64,000 bases of DNA from a virus, in IMG/VR virus record IMGVR_UViG_3300020057_001228, positions 102,578 through 166,577 of that record; one strand, given 5' to 3'. This document shows, one piece after another, positions 18,738-26,689 of the stretch. The notes under the pieces were generated by a model. It saw only the letters and a program-made list of their open reading frames with translations, made no database searches and was not told where the DNA came from. Both the position numbers and the translations under genes were made by a program. Every line of letters begins with the position of its first letter. Position 1 is the first letter of the stretch.

Positions 18738-19779
18738 ACAAGAACTTCTTTACACCTTTCAGGTTGGTCAAGTCTACTTCCTTAACAGAGAGACTATAGG
18801 GCTGTCCAGCAATCGTTAAGAGTGCAGCTAGCCATATGTCGGTGTTACCTTGTAGACGAGCTCCTGAGAGTATGACCAGAGGCTTCTGCCAATAGAGCTT
18901 CGTTGTATCCCTAGAAGCCATGAACACCAGATCATCAATAAGCTGAGAACCCGCACGTGCAGGCTGAGCCCCAGAGGTTATCCAAGACTTCCATCGCTTG
19001 GCAACTGCAGCTATATCTGTACGTGCCAGATCAGTCCACATCTTATTCCTATCAGCAGTGGAGATTCCTCCAATAGCTTTATAGATAAGATCCTCAGTGA
19101 TCGGTTGTCCAGATAGGGTCAAAGACTCAACGATAGACCAGGCTTCCCTAAATGAACCGTTAGCCTCTTTAGCTACCATGATGAATGGAGTTGGGTCTGC
19201 TACCTTGAGAGCCTCTGCTATACGTACACCTACAAGCTCTGGATCCACTCCATTGAATCTTACTCTTCTACATCTACCTTGGATTTCAGGGAGTACCTTA
19301 TCCGGTTCAGTAGTACAGAAGATAGCAACTGTTGTCTTCGGCATATTCTCCAAGAGAGTTAAGAACGGACTTATCGAGTCCTTCTTAAACTGGTGAACCT
19401 CATCGATGATGAGTATCTTATACTTGGAGTTGATTGGGGCAGACCTCACGAACGGTCTAATAGTCTCTCTAACGAAATCGATAGATCGATCATTAGTACC
19501 ATCTACGTAGAGCAGGTTAGGGTTATCCCCTTTGTCTACCGTGAGGCATGCCTTACATTCGTTACACGGATCTTCTTCGTTTGGGCTTTGGCAGATCAGC
19601 CTCTTCGCTATCAGGAGTGCTCCCGACGTCTTGCCGCTGCCGCTCGTCCCCTCTAAAAGGAATGCAGGTGGGAGTTGGTTCAACCTTATTGACCCTGTCA
19701 AGATCGCTTTCGCGACTGGCTGGCCTAAAAGTTGGTTCCATGTCCTCGGCCTGTTCTGTAGTGCTAAGGTTGATATCAT
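18730..19779 (-). CDS. dnaX: DNA polymerase III clamp loader (DnaX/RFC-type AAA+ ATPase)
   Basis: 349 residues. Motifs in order: NRPRTWNQLLGQ, Walker A GTSGSGKT, zinc module with spaced Cys (CQSPNEEDPCNECKAC), Walker B IIDEVHQF, sensor 1 CTTEPDK, arginine-finger region GRCRRVRF (usually SRC). It loads the sliding clamp encoded at 25413-26537. ATG 19779 has AGGT seven bases upstream. Its first 70 codons overlap the end of the upstream 155-aa gene in another frame. Confidence 0.92.
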   Translation of the reverse strand: MISTLALQNRPRTWNQLLGQPVAKAILTGSIRLNQLPPAFLLEGTSGSGKTSGALLIAKRLICQSPNEEDPCNECKACLTVDKGDNPNLLYVDGTNDRSIDFVRETIRPFVRSAPINSKYKILIIDEVHQFKKDSISPFLTLLENMPKTTVAIFCTTEPDKVLPEIQGRCRRVRFNGVDPELVGVRIAEALKVADPTPFIMVAKEANGSFREAWSIVESLTLSGQPITEDLIYKAIGGISTADRNKMWTDLARTDIAAVAKRWKSWITSGAQPARAGSQLIDDLVFMASRDTTKLYWQKPLVILSGARLQGNTDIWLAALLTIAGQPYSLSVKEVDLTNLKGVKKFLYD

Positions 19780-20029
19780 CTACTACCTGTCTAGTTTCTA
19801 CGATGCTTGCTACTTCTACGGCTGAGCGTGAGTAGCCACGGTATGATGGACGACCATAAGGGTCAACAAAGCATGCTCTACAGCCAAGCGCAACGATAGC
19901 GTCTTTGGTCACGATAACCGTTTGGTTCATCGTAGAGAACAGGTTTGTGGGCTTGTGTGGCTTACCAGGGCGACCACTACATACCAGATTGACTTCCTGG
20001 TTCTTCGTTAGGTCTAATACTGTAGCCAT
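19562..20029 (-). CDS. Hypothetical protein with disordered tail (155 aa)
   Basis: The N-terminal 80 residues look like a normal small domain; the rest is charged and low complexity and ends in PKPKRRRSV. The last 218 bases run inside dnaX in another frame. AGGAGG lies 11 bases before the ATG. Either a true long overlap or a shorter product; the N-terminal part is the better supported half. Confidence 0.5.
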   Translation of the reverse strand: MATVLDLTKNQEVNLVCSGRPGKPHKPTNLFSTMNQTVIVTKDAIVALGCRACFVDPYGRPSYRGYSRSAVEVASIVETRQVVDDINLSTTEQAEDMEPTFRPASRESDLDRVNKVEPTPTCIPFRGDERQRQDVGSTPDSEEADLPKPKRRRSV

Positions 20030-20324
20030 CAGGTAGTGGTCCTCCTCTTGCGAGCTTGTCTAGTCTAGCTCTCGCGTTATCTTTTGCTAAGCACAGAAGC
20101 TCACCGACTGACGAGATTGGCATATGGATATGCCCGAAGGTGGGAGCCCCGTTAACAGGGTCTATTAGTTCAGCGTGGAAGAGCGTCTCGCCAACCTCGG
20201 TGATTCGAATGATGTACGACTGGTTGAGGCGTAGTATCTCTTTCGACACTTTGTATAGATCGAGAAGATACTTTAGCTCTTTGTGACTAGCTTCCACTAT
20301 AAGCATATCGGCCCCCATACCCAT
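19977..20324 (-). CDS. Hypothetical protein (115 aa)
   Basis: Unrecognised alpha/beta protein. ATG joined to the SpoVS stop as TAATG; ATGs at codons 3 and 7 could also serve. The final 17 codons overlap the next gene. Probably translated together with spoVS. Confidence 0.55.
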   Translation of the reverse strand: MGMGADMLIVEASHKELKYLLDLYKVSKEILRLNQSYIIRITEVGETLFHAELIDPVNGAPTFGHIHMPISSVGELLCLAKDNARARLDKLARGGPLPDGYSIRPNEEPGSQSGM

Positions 20325-20602
20325 TACCTAGGCTCTACAATGTACTGCAGAGCCGTCTTAGTCTCACCAGAGATAAGCACCTCTACAAATCCAGGTATCA
20401 TAATAACATCCACATGAGTGCTGGCTAGCTGCCCTCTAGAAATAGCGATTGCTTTATTAGCCTGGTTCACAGCATCGGATCCAATAGCTCGAACGTATGA
20501 CCGTCCAAACTCCTTGATCTGATTAGTGATCGCACCGGCTACACTATTTGGGTTGCTTTTCGCACCGACCGTTAAGATCGTTTCAGCACTCGTTGCGGGC
20601 AT
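20324..20602 (-). CDS. spoVS: SpoVS-family (stage V sporulation protein S) protein
   Basis: 92 residues, full length for the family. The signature is nearly unbroken: KSNPNSVAGAI, then RAIGSDAVNQANKAIAISRG, then VDVIMIPGF and a terminal YIVEPR. SpoVS is a small Alba-like nucleic-acid-binding fold known from sporulating Bacillota, Deinococcus-Thermus and relatives, where it affects septation and sporulation. In this phage it lies within the replication genes, so it may act on viral nucleic acid or on host development. GGAG lies nine bases before the ATG. Confidence 0.9.
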   Translation of the reverse strand: MPATSAETILTVGAKSNPNSVAGAITNQIKEFGRSYVRAIGSDAVNQANKAIAISRGQLASTHVDVIMIPGFVEVLISGETKTALQYIVEPR

Positions 20603-20606
20603 GTTG

Positions 20607-22358
20607 TTAATCTCCGTGTATCATCGTTCTGGCGACTTCGATAGGATCGATGTATGCAGCTTCACCGCTGTCAAACTCTCTATCAATAGTCTGTGATGTA
20701 GCGCGAGCCTTACGTATCATTGCATCGTAGATGTATTTATCAACGGTGTTAGACATGATCAAGTCGTAAACTGGAACAGGATCGTAAAACTGTCCAGGTC
20801 TAACCACCCTGTTATTACCCTGTGACCAAGAGACTGATCTCCAGTCATGGTCATGGTGGATAACATAAGAGGCTTCGACAAGAGTCAGACCTTCTGACAT
20901 CAAGTCTAAGTTACCTACGAGTACATCAAGAGTCTCATCCTCTTGGAACCCCTCGATACGCATATCGCGATCTAGCTGCGTAAGCTTCTTGGGAGCTGCA
21001 CTCTTATCTTGGTCATAGATACGGGTGGTTGTTAACCCACCACTCTTGAGTAAAGATACGAGCCTATTACCTACTGCTATGCGGTTGGTGTAGACAATGA
21101 CCTTACGGTTCTCTGCCTTAGCTTCCTTACATATCTCTAGTACCTTCTGCATCTTAGCAGTGTACTGAGTGTCCAGTGGTGGTAACAGCCCTACTTCCCA
21201 GGGGTGATTAGCAGCAGCTCTAAGGATGTTCAGGTGTGTTAGAACATTCTGTCTAGCTTTCATCCTGGAGACGGTACCCTTGTCCATCTGAACAATGGCG
21301 TCCTCTATCAGGAGAAGCATCTGCTGATGAATCTTGTTGTAGTACTCTACATGATCATCGGAGGCCTGTATGAGACATAGCTGAGAGTTTACCTTAGGGA
21401 ACTTAACGTGTGGAGATACTTCTCCGTCCTTGAAGGTTAATCTATGGACTAGGTGTTTGGTAGCGTTATGAAACGCTGGTACCTGATCCGCTGCTATACC
21501 TGGTGCAGGTCTCTTCTTGATTGACTTGGTACCCTCTTCACCAGTTACGAAGTCACGTGTGTGAGCTTCTACTCTAGTGAACTTACGGGTAAAGCCAGCT
21601 ACTGTGAATGGGAACTCTGGTGACTTCTCTCTGTAGACGACAGCAAGGATAGAGGACAGGTGTTCTACCCAACCATCCATAGGAGTACCAGTGAGTCCTA
21701 GGACTCTCTTAGCCTTCTTACGAAGCTCCTTGACGGCATGAGTACGTTGAGTCCCTACCTTCAGTCTGTGGATCTCATCAATGATCAACAAGCTTGGTGG
21801 ATATCTATGCCTGAATAACTTGTACATAGGAATGCCAACCTTACGATCGGACTTACGTCCACGTTCAGTCTGCTTCTTCAGTAGGTCGTAATGATAGATC
21901 CAGATCGGAGCCTTTGAAAGCCTAGCTGATAGTTCACCATCAATGATCTGTGCATACTTATCCATACCAGCTTTACTAAGCTCACCCTTTAACCAAACGA
22001 GGTTGAGAGTATGTCTAGGAGCCATGATATGAATAGAGCCAGGCTTCAAGTCTTTGAGCTGCTCTTTGTAGATACCCATGATCATCAGGATAGCTTCGTA
22101 GCTCTTACCAGTACCAGCCTCATGGGCAAACAAGTTGTTCTGTCTGAGAGCACCTAGACAAGCGTAGCGTAGTTGGTAGGGCCGTGGTGGCCTCTCACGT
22201 AGCTTAGGTATGGTCGCTATCTTGTGCTCTAGGTATGTCTCAATGTTGTCATAGTCAGGGATACCTAACAGAGTTTCCTCTGGGGTTATCTTCAGACCTA
22301 GTTTAGCGAACTCCTCTGGGGAGTTAACAATCAATCTTTGATCCGTCATCGTTAGCAT
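20607..22358 (-). CDS. SNF2-like SF2 helicase/ATPase
   Basis: About 583 residues from ATG 22358, which overlaps the upstream stop by seven bases (in-frame ATGs also exist at 22379 and 22400; none has a strong ribosome site). Walker A HEAGTGKSY, box II IIDEIHRL, motif III GLTGTPMDG, motif V/VI region NNRVVRPGQ typical of SNF2/Rad54-type remodellers. Expected to translocate on duplex DNA during replication or to displace bound proteins. Second of two SF2 enzymes in this block. Confidence 0.85.
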   Translation of the reverse strand: MLTMTDQRLIVNSPEEFAKLGLKITPEETLLGIPDYDNIETYLEHKIATIPKLRERPPRPYQLRYACLGALRQNNLFAHEAGTGKSYEAILMIMGIYKEQLKDLKPGSIHIMAPRHTLNLVWLKGELSKAGMDKYAQIIDGELSARLSKAPIWIYHYDLLKKQTERGRKSDRKVGIPMYKLFRHRYPPSLLIIDEIHRLKVGTQRTHAVKELRKKAKRVLGLTGTPMDGWVEHLSSILAVVYREKSPEFPFTVAGFTRKFTRVEAHTRDFVTGEEGTKSIKKRPAPGIAADQVPAFHNATKHLVHRLTFKDGEVSPHVKFPKVNSQLCLIQASDDHVEYYNKIHQQMLLLIEDAIVQMDKGTVSRMKARQNVLTHLNILRAAANHPWEVGLLPPLDTQYTAKMQKVLEICKEAKAENRKVIVYTNRIAVGNRLVSLLKSGGLTTTRIYDQDKSAAPKKLTQLDRDMRIEGFQEDETLDVLVGNLDLMSEGLTLVEASYVIHHDHDWRSVSWSQGNNRVVRPGQFYDPVPVYDLIMSNTVDKYIYDAMIRKARATSQTIDREFDSGEAAYIDPIEVARTMIHGD

Positions 22359-22747
22359 GTAACTTCGAGCTTCGGCCATATAGTTTGATTGGGTGTCCAA
22401 CTAGCTATCTGATGAATCTTCTCCTGCACTTGCAGCTTAGCTACAGAGAACTGGTCACGTCTGTATACCTGTTCTGCTTCTAGTGAGGATACTTGCTGTA
22501 CCAGCTCCTCTTCTCTAGCGAGGAAGGATAGGTACTCAGCATCCTGCTGTAGCTTTAGGACTAGTGCTGCTGCACGTTTGGTATCGTTAGACCCGTCAGC
22601 GTCAGTCATCCTCATACGTAGCATGTAGGCCTTTTTATACTTGATGGCCTCTTGTACTACTTTGAGTTGACGTCGGCTTTCTGTTAAGGCTTCAGAGATT
22701 TCTTTAATTGCTTTTGGGTATGCTTCGATAGGCATGTAATCAGCCAT
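22352..22747 (-). CDS. Coiled-coil hypothetical protein (131 aa)
   Basis: ATG 22747 has AGGAG seven bases upstream and is preferred to the longer frame. Almost entirely helical with heptad-like spacing from about residue 10 to 110 (ESRRQLKVVQEAIKYKK, FLAREEELVQQVSSLEAEQ). Coupled to the SNF2-like gene. No known family. Confidence 0.65.
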   Translation of the reverse strand: MADYMPIEAYPKAIKEISEALTESRRQLKVVQEAIKYKKAYMLRMRMTDADGSNDTKRAAALVLKLQQDAEYLSFLAREEELVQQVSSLEAEQVYRRDQFSVAKLQVQEKIHQIASWTPNQTIWPKLEVTC

Positions 22748-22801
22748 AGTGTGTCTCCTGATACGGCTACCAACCACGTAGGTTGGCACACCGTTTAGCT
22801 A

Positions 22802-23020
22802 CTAAATGAAATCTCCAAACATCTTCTTAAGTTCTCTGTTTGGTCTTGTATTCTCTAGTTCTTCTGCGGCTGCCTTAGCGATAGCCTTGTAGCTAAGCCT
22901 AAGTGCCTTTACCTTTCCTGGTAGACGTACAGCGATGCCATCCTTCTCAACGATGACTACAATCTCTGTACCCTCTACTTCAACCTTACGGCTCAGGGGA
23001 CTGCGAAGTTCTACTGCCAT
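22802..23020 (-). CDS. Small basic hypothetical protein (72 aa)
   Basis: Start at ATG 23020 (MAVELRSPLS), with AGGAG about ten bases upstream. Short beta segment then helix with many Lys and Ala. Unrecognised. Confidence 0.5.
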   Translation of the reverse strand: MAVELRSPLSRKVEVEGTEIVVIVEKDGIAVRLPGKVKALRLSYKAIAKAAAEELENTRPNRELKKMFGDFI

Positions 23021-23174
23021 TGTTCTGCGACTCCTCACAACGAATCTGTTCTAAGTTCATTATAGCCTCATAGAGGCTACGATCCAACAGTTTTCGCCTG
23101 GGAAAGTACTTCCTTATGACATGTTTTTGCCATTCAGGAAGACGGGATATACGGACTAGATTAGGACGTTCCAT
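22986..23174 (-). CDS. Small hypothetical protein (62 aa)
   Basis: Unrecognised, basic in the middle (RKYFPRRKLLDRSLYEA). AAGAG precedes the ATG, which overlaps the UDG gene stop by 14 bases. Also overlaps the next gene by 35 bases. Confidence 0.45.
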   Translation of the reverse strand: MERPNLVRISRLPEWQKHVIRKYFPRRKLLDRSLYEAIMNLEQIRCEESQNNGSRTSQSPEP

Positions 23175-23748
23175 ACGTCTCTTCCAAGAGCTGTTTCAGC
23201 TTATCTAAATCCTTGAGGAACATCCAGGGTACTGAACCTGTTTTGAATTGTCTATCCCCATCTAAGTCGAACGAACTGAATTGCTCGATGGTGGCTGGAT
23301 TCCAAGTAACTAAATACTTGTAGCCCTTTAGGGGGTCGGTGAATACTTTGCCATGGATCTTACCAATACCACTCTCCACGTGGGGGAGTAGAGAAGTCTT
23401 AGCACGTTCGCCACAGATCATGATGATCTTACACTGAACCAGCTTGAACTCTTGGTTGATCCACTTACGACAGGCATTCAACTCTTTCTCGGTAACGTCA
23501 AGCTTCTTAGGTGGGCACTTGATAACGTTAGTAATGAATACATCACGTTCCATATCCAGTCCTACATAGGACGCCAATGCCGATCTGAGAAGCTTACCGC
23601 TAGGGCCCATCATAGGCCTTCTTAGTTTGGTCTCCTGGTTACCAGGGTAGTCGGAGACAATGATCAGCTTAGGGTTAGTAGGGCCTTCACCTGGGACAGT
23701 AATACCCTCGCCAAGCTTGCAGGCCTTACAGGCTATATCAATTAGCAT
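23161..23748 (-). CDS. Uracil-DNA glycosylase superfamily, family 4-like with iron-sulfur cysteines
   Basis: 195 residues. N-terminal CKACKLGEG and later C residues in NVIKCPPKK and NACRKW give the four-Cys pattern of family 4/5 UDGs. The motif 1 region reads IIVSDYPGNQE where GEAPG.E is usual, followed by GPSGKLL; the C-terminal motif is TWNPAT instead of HPA. It would remove uracil or another damaged base. The altered catalytic motifs could mean changed specificity. Starts at ATG 23748 with GGAGG ten bases upstream. Confidence 0.8.
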   Translation of the reverse strand: MLIDIACKACKLGEGITVPGEGPTNPKLIIVSDYPGNQETKLRRPMMGPSGKLLRSALASYVGLDMERDVFITNVIKCPPKKLDVTEKELNACRKWINQEFKLVQCKIIMICGERAKTSLLPHVESGIGKIHGKVFTDPLKGYKYLVTWNPATIEQFSSFDLDGDRQFKTGSVPWMFLKDLDKLKQLLEETYGTS

Positions 23749-23923
23749 TCTTCATGTGCCTCCTCGCTTGGTGGTACCAGGTTCTAAGGACGATTAGGAT
23801 ACCATCATGGTCACCTCCTATGTCAGACTCAGCCCACATCATGTTGTCTTCTAGCTGAGTAAGGAAGCCAGGTGGCCACCATTGCCCAGCATTCTCAGCC
23901 TGGTCCCAACGATTAACAAACAT
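23738..23923 (-). CDS. Small hypothetical protein (61 aa)
   Basis: Trp-rich and acidic (NRWDQAENAGQWWPPGF). I placed the start at ATG 23923, just after the stop of the 413-aa gene. The longer frame back to 24034 would overlap that gene by 95 bases. Confidence 0.45.
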   Translation of the reverse strand: MFVNRWDQAENAGQWWPPGFLTQLEDNMMWAESDIGGDHDGILIVLRTWYHQARRHMKNAN

Positions 23924-23939
23924 GTAGACCCAGTAGCGC

Positions 23940-25181
23940 TTATTCCGTTCTCCCAAGCGTGACCCGTGGGGGCTTATGAGTAACGATATCTGCTTCTGAG
24001 AAGAGGACTGTGTATTGCTCATCCCCTCGTTCAACCTTTGCCCCTGGACCTAGAGCCCAGTAGGATCGTTCAATGTCTGAGTTGGTTGGGTACGCTAGCG
24101 ATGCTCGCTTCTGACGCGTCTCGACCTTATTCAGGAACTTAGTTAAATCCCTGGACTCTTTGATAGTGGTTGAATCTGAAAGCATCGTAATGTCCCACAG
24201 AGGCCGACCACTGTTCCGCAAGCGTAAGTAGTTGTTCAGCTCGAACCGCTCACTCACTCTAGCCTTAGCCCTGAACCAAGCTGGATCTGCATTCTCTTTC
24301 AGTACTGACCCAACCCAGGTTAGGGCTGACTCCATGTTACTGAACTTAAGAGCTACAGAGTCACCAGACTTAACCACTTGGTTCTCCGCTACGTAGGGCT
24401 CAGCTGGAACCAATCGTATATTCCACAGTATGGATTTGATCGGTCTAGGATCAGCTGTAGCAACCGGTACTCTCACAACTGAGGTGAAGGTAGATAGAAG
24501 CTCTGACAGCTTGCTTACAGTACGCAGAGTAAGCACAGAGCTAGGTTTAGCCACTCTATATCCACCAATGATGGTGACGTCATACTCTGCTACATAGGTA
24601 TACAGGAACGTCTGTACATTGGTCTGGATATACTCCTTGATGTTGTCAGGAAGCTCCATAGTACCTTTGTGTAGACCTATGAGGATGCCGTTCTCTACAA
24701 GAGACTTAGTAGCCACGTCTAGACATATAGAGGTTTGTGAGGCTTGGCTGGTTGTGTTAACCAGACCTCTGTCTACACAGTTCGATGCATTCATTAAGAA
24801 CCACTGCTGTTTCTGTGGATCCAAGTGGACGATAGCCAAACCAAAAGCTTTATTCGGTTCACCGATGGTGAGTAGGCTTGGACTCTTGGCTAAGAAGTTA
24901 CCAGTTGGAAACACTTCTCTGTTCAAAGCCATCAGAGATTCATCTGTGTCTACACCTTGGTACAAGACACCACCACCCAGTGAAGATGTAATCAGTGCTT
25001 TGTCGCACATCATCTCCAGGATAGCTACGTTGTCCTGTACCCGTAGTAGATGGACTAGCTCTGCGTAGACCTTCTCATCGATCTTGTACTTATCCGCAGC
25101 GGCAATCCAGAGGGCTGTAGCATGCTCCACAACCTTCTGACGGGGTTTCTTTTGTAGGTCTGACAGTGTTATCTGCTTCAT
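23940..25181 (-). CDS. Hypothetical protein (413 aa)
   Basis: Unrecognised. Mixed alpha/beta without membrane segments or a visible nucleotide-binding motif. The N-terminal 60 residues are helical; a beta-rich centre follows (VTIIGGYRVAKPSSVLTLRTV). Lies between the sliding clamp side and the UDG, so a replication or repair role is possible but unproven. No clear ribosome site at the ATG. Confidence 0.6.
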   Translation of the reverse strand: MKQITLSDLQKKPRQKVVEHATALWIAAADKYKIDEKVYAELVHLLRVQDNVAILEMMCDKALITSSLGGGVLYQGVDTDESLMALNREVFPTGNFLAKSPSLLTIGEPNKAFGLAIVHLDPQKQQWFLMNASNCVDRGLVNTTSQASQTSICLDVATKSLVENGILIGLHKGTMELPDNIKEYIQTNVQTFLYTYVAEYDVTIIGGYRVAKPSSVLTLRTVSKLSELLSTFTSVVRVPVATADPRPIKSILWNIRLVPAEPYVAENQVVKSGDSVALKFSNMESALTWVGSVLKENADPAWFRAKARVSERFELNNYLRLRNSGRPLWDITMLSDSTTIKESRDLTKFLNKVETRQKRASLAYPTNSDIERSYWALGPGAKVERGDEQYTVLFSEADIVTHKPPRVTLGRTE

Positions 25182-25407
25182 TGATTAGCTTGTGCTCCCG
25201 AAGAACTCTATCCACAACAGCTTCTATATGCTGCTCTTTAGCGAAGTGCTGGTCTACCTGTTCCTCAACCCACTCAGCTATTTTCTGGGTAGGTCGTGAG
25301 GCAGTAAAAGCATGTAAGACACCAAGGCCACAGAGTGTAACACCAACACCCATAAGAACTAAGCTCGCCTGCCCAAAGACTATTGATAAGCCAATTGAAT
25401 CTACCAT
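25090..25407 (-). CDS. Single-pass membrane protein (105 aa)
   Basis: ATG with AGGAG nine bases upstream. One hydrophobic segment at about residues 7-34 (SIVFGQASLVLMGVGVTLCG), then a charged helical region and a short Cys-rich tail (GCGACYSPLDCRCG). It overlaps the next gene by 92 bases. Holin-like size but topology and location do not prove that. Confidence 0.55.
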   Translation of the reverse strand: MVDSIGLSIVFGQASLVLMGVGVTLCGLGVLHAFTASRPTQKIAEWVEEQVDQHFAKEQHIEAVVDRVLREHKLINEADNTVRPTKETPSEGCGACYSPLDCRCG

Positions 25408-25412
25408 CTGTA

Positions 25413-26537
25413 CTACTCCTGGATTGGCAGCACGACCGCTTGGGTCATGTGAGGGTTGTCTTCATCAAACAGTTTGAGAACCACAATGTCACAGTCGTCA
25501 CCCTCGTGAGTGAGGTAATGCATAATGCAGGACTCAGTACCTAACGCATGAGCAGCTCTATCCAGACACGCAGAGTCAACTAAGACCGCTGGTGTCGTAC
25601 CAGAGATATCTGCTACACCCATTGGTAGGTTGATTCTACCCCTTGCGAAGTCATGAGCTGAGAGCATCATCTCCCTGGCATCCGTATCAATTGTCATACG
25701 GGCTACTTGGGTTGCTTTGGTGACTCGCAGTGTACCAACCTTATCCTTGAAGATAGGTAGATTCATTACGATGTAACCAGCGGGCTCTTTATCAAACAGG
25801 AAGTCATATGCTTCCATATCGACTTCAGTGTTCGCTACACGCATTAAGAAGTGATCGTCACCTCTACTGAAGACAACGATGTCCTCTCCAAAGTGAATGA
25901 GTACTTCACCAATGAAGGCAGGCATCTTCCTTAAGGTATTATACGGGATTTTAAACTGGAAGGGGTGACTCTTGGTAGTCAAGCGGCACTCACAACGGAC
26001 CAATAGTCCTACTGTAGAATCGCCTACATACCCTCTCATCTTATCAGCATCCTCTATAGTAGCGAAGCCGACATCCCCCTCTTTGTTTAGAGTTCCGTTC
26101 TGTAGTGACACCAAGAACTCAGACAACAATTCTCCTGGTACAGAAGCTGCTACACGTGGGAACACAGCTTCTGTAGGGAAGTCTTCAGCTTCAGCTGGGA
26201 ACAGGTTGAAAGCTATTGAAGCTCCTCCTGCCCTGATCTGTAGCTCACCAGAACCTGGATCTGATTCAAGGACCAGCACATGGTCACCTAACCGAGACAC
26301 AACCTTAGAGAAGTGTTCAGCAGAGATCAAGATCTCACCAGGTACCTGTACATTGACATCTACGGATAGAGTCATCTGGTGACTCGTAGTATCTACAGAT
26401 GTCATAAGCAGCTTGTCAGTTCCAGTCTTCAGCTTGATAGCCGTCTGCACTGGATTGGTTTCAGTCTTAGCTACCGCACCAGCTATCTGTCTAAGAGCCG
26501 ACTGGAACTTATCTGGTTCAGAGATTACTACGTGCAT
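25413..26537 (-). CDS. dnaN: DNA polymerase III beta sliding clamp
   Basis: 374 residues, three-domain bacterial clamp length. Family features: ISAEHFSKVVSRL, SGGASIAFNLFPAEAEDFP-type segment in domain 1-2 (here RAGGASIAFNLFPAEAEDFP), and a C-terminal end on VVLPIQE like the usual M-P-hydrophobic tail. It confers processivity and is loaded by DnaX. ATG overlaps the stop of the 46-aa gene as TAATG and has AGGAAG just upstream. Confidence 0.9.
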   Translation of the reverse strand: MHVVISEPDKFQSALRQIAGAVAKTETNPVQTAIKLKTGTDKLLMTSVDTTSHQMTLSVDVNVQVPGEILISAEHFSKVVSRLGDHVLVLESDPGSGELQIRAGGASIAFNLFPAEAEDFPTEAVFPRVAASVPGELLSEFLVSLQNGTLNKEGDVGFATIEDADKMRGYVGDSTVGLLVRCECRLTTKSHPFQFKIPYNTLRKMPAFIGEVLIHFGEDIVVFSRGDDHFLMRVANTEVDMEAYDFLFDKEPAGYIVMNLPIFKDKVGTLRVTKATQVARMTIDTDAREMMLSAHDFARGRINLPMGVADISGTTPAVLVDSACLDRAAHALGTESCIMHYLTHEGDDCDIVVLKLFDEDNPHMTQAVVLPIQE

Positions 26538-26677
26538 TACGGCTTCCTCATGTCTGCTATGAATCTAGTCAGCTGCTTTACACATCGGTCTAGTTCGTAA
26601 TCTCTTCCATTGCTGGTATCTATCTCTACCTTGTAGTTCTTCTTGTCATCGTCTCGGAACTCGATCGTTATCTTCAC
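26537..26677 (-). CDS. Micro-gene upstream of the sliding clamp (46 aa)
   Basis: Found by reading the gap between the polymerase and clamp genes. GTG at 26677 has AAGGA six bases upstream; stop TAA forms TAATG with the clamp start. Product starts MKITIEFRDDDKK and ends RKP; charged, short strand then helix. Coupling suggests a role linked to the clamp or simply translational relay. Confidence 0.6.
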   Translation of the reverse strand: MKITIEFRDDDKKNYKVEIDTSNGRDYELDRCVKQLTRFIADMRKP

Positions 26678-26689
26678 ATTGCATCCTTG

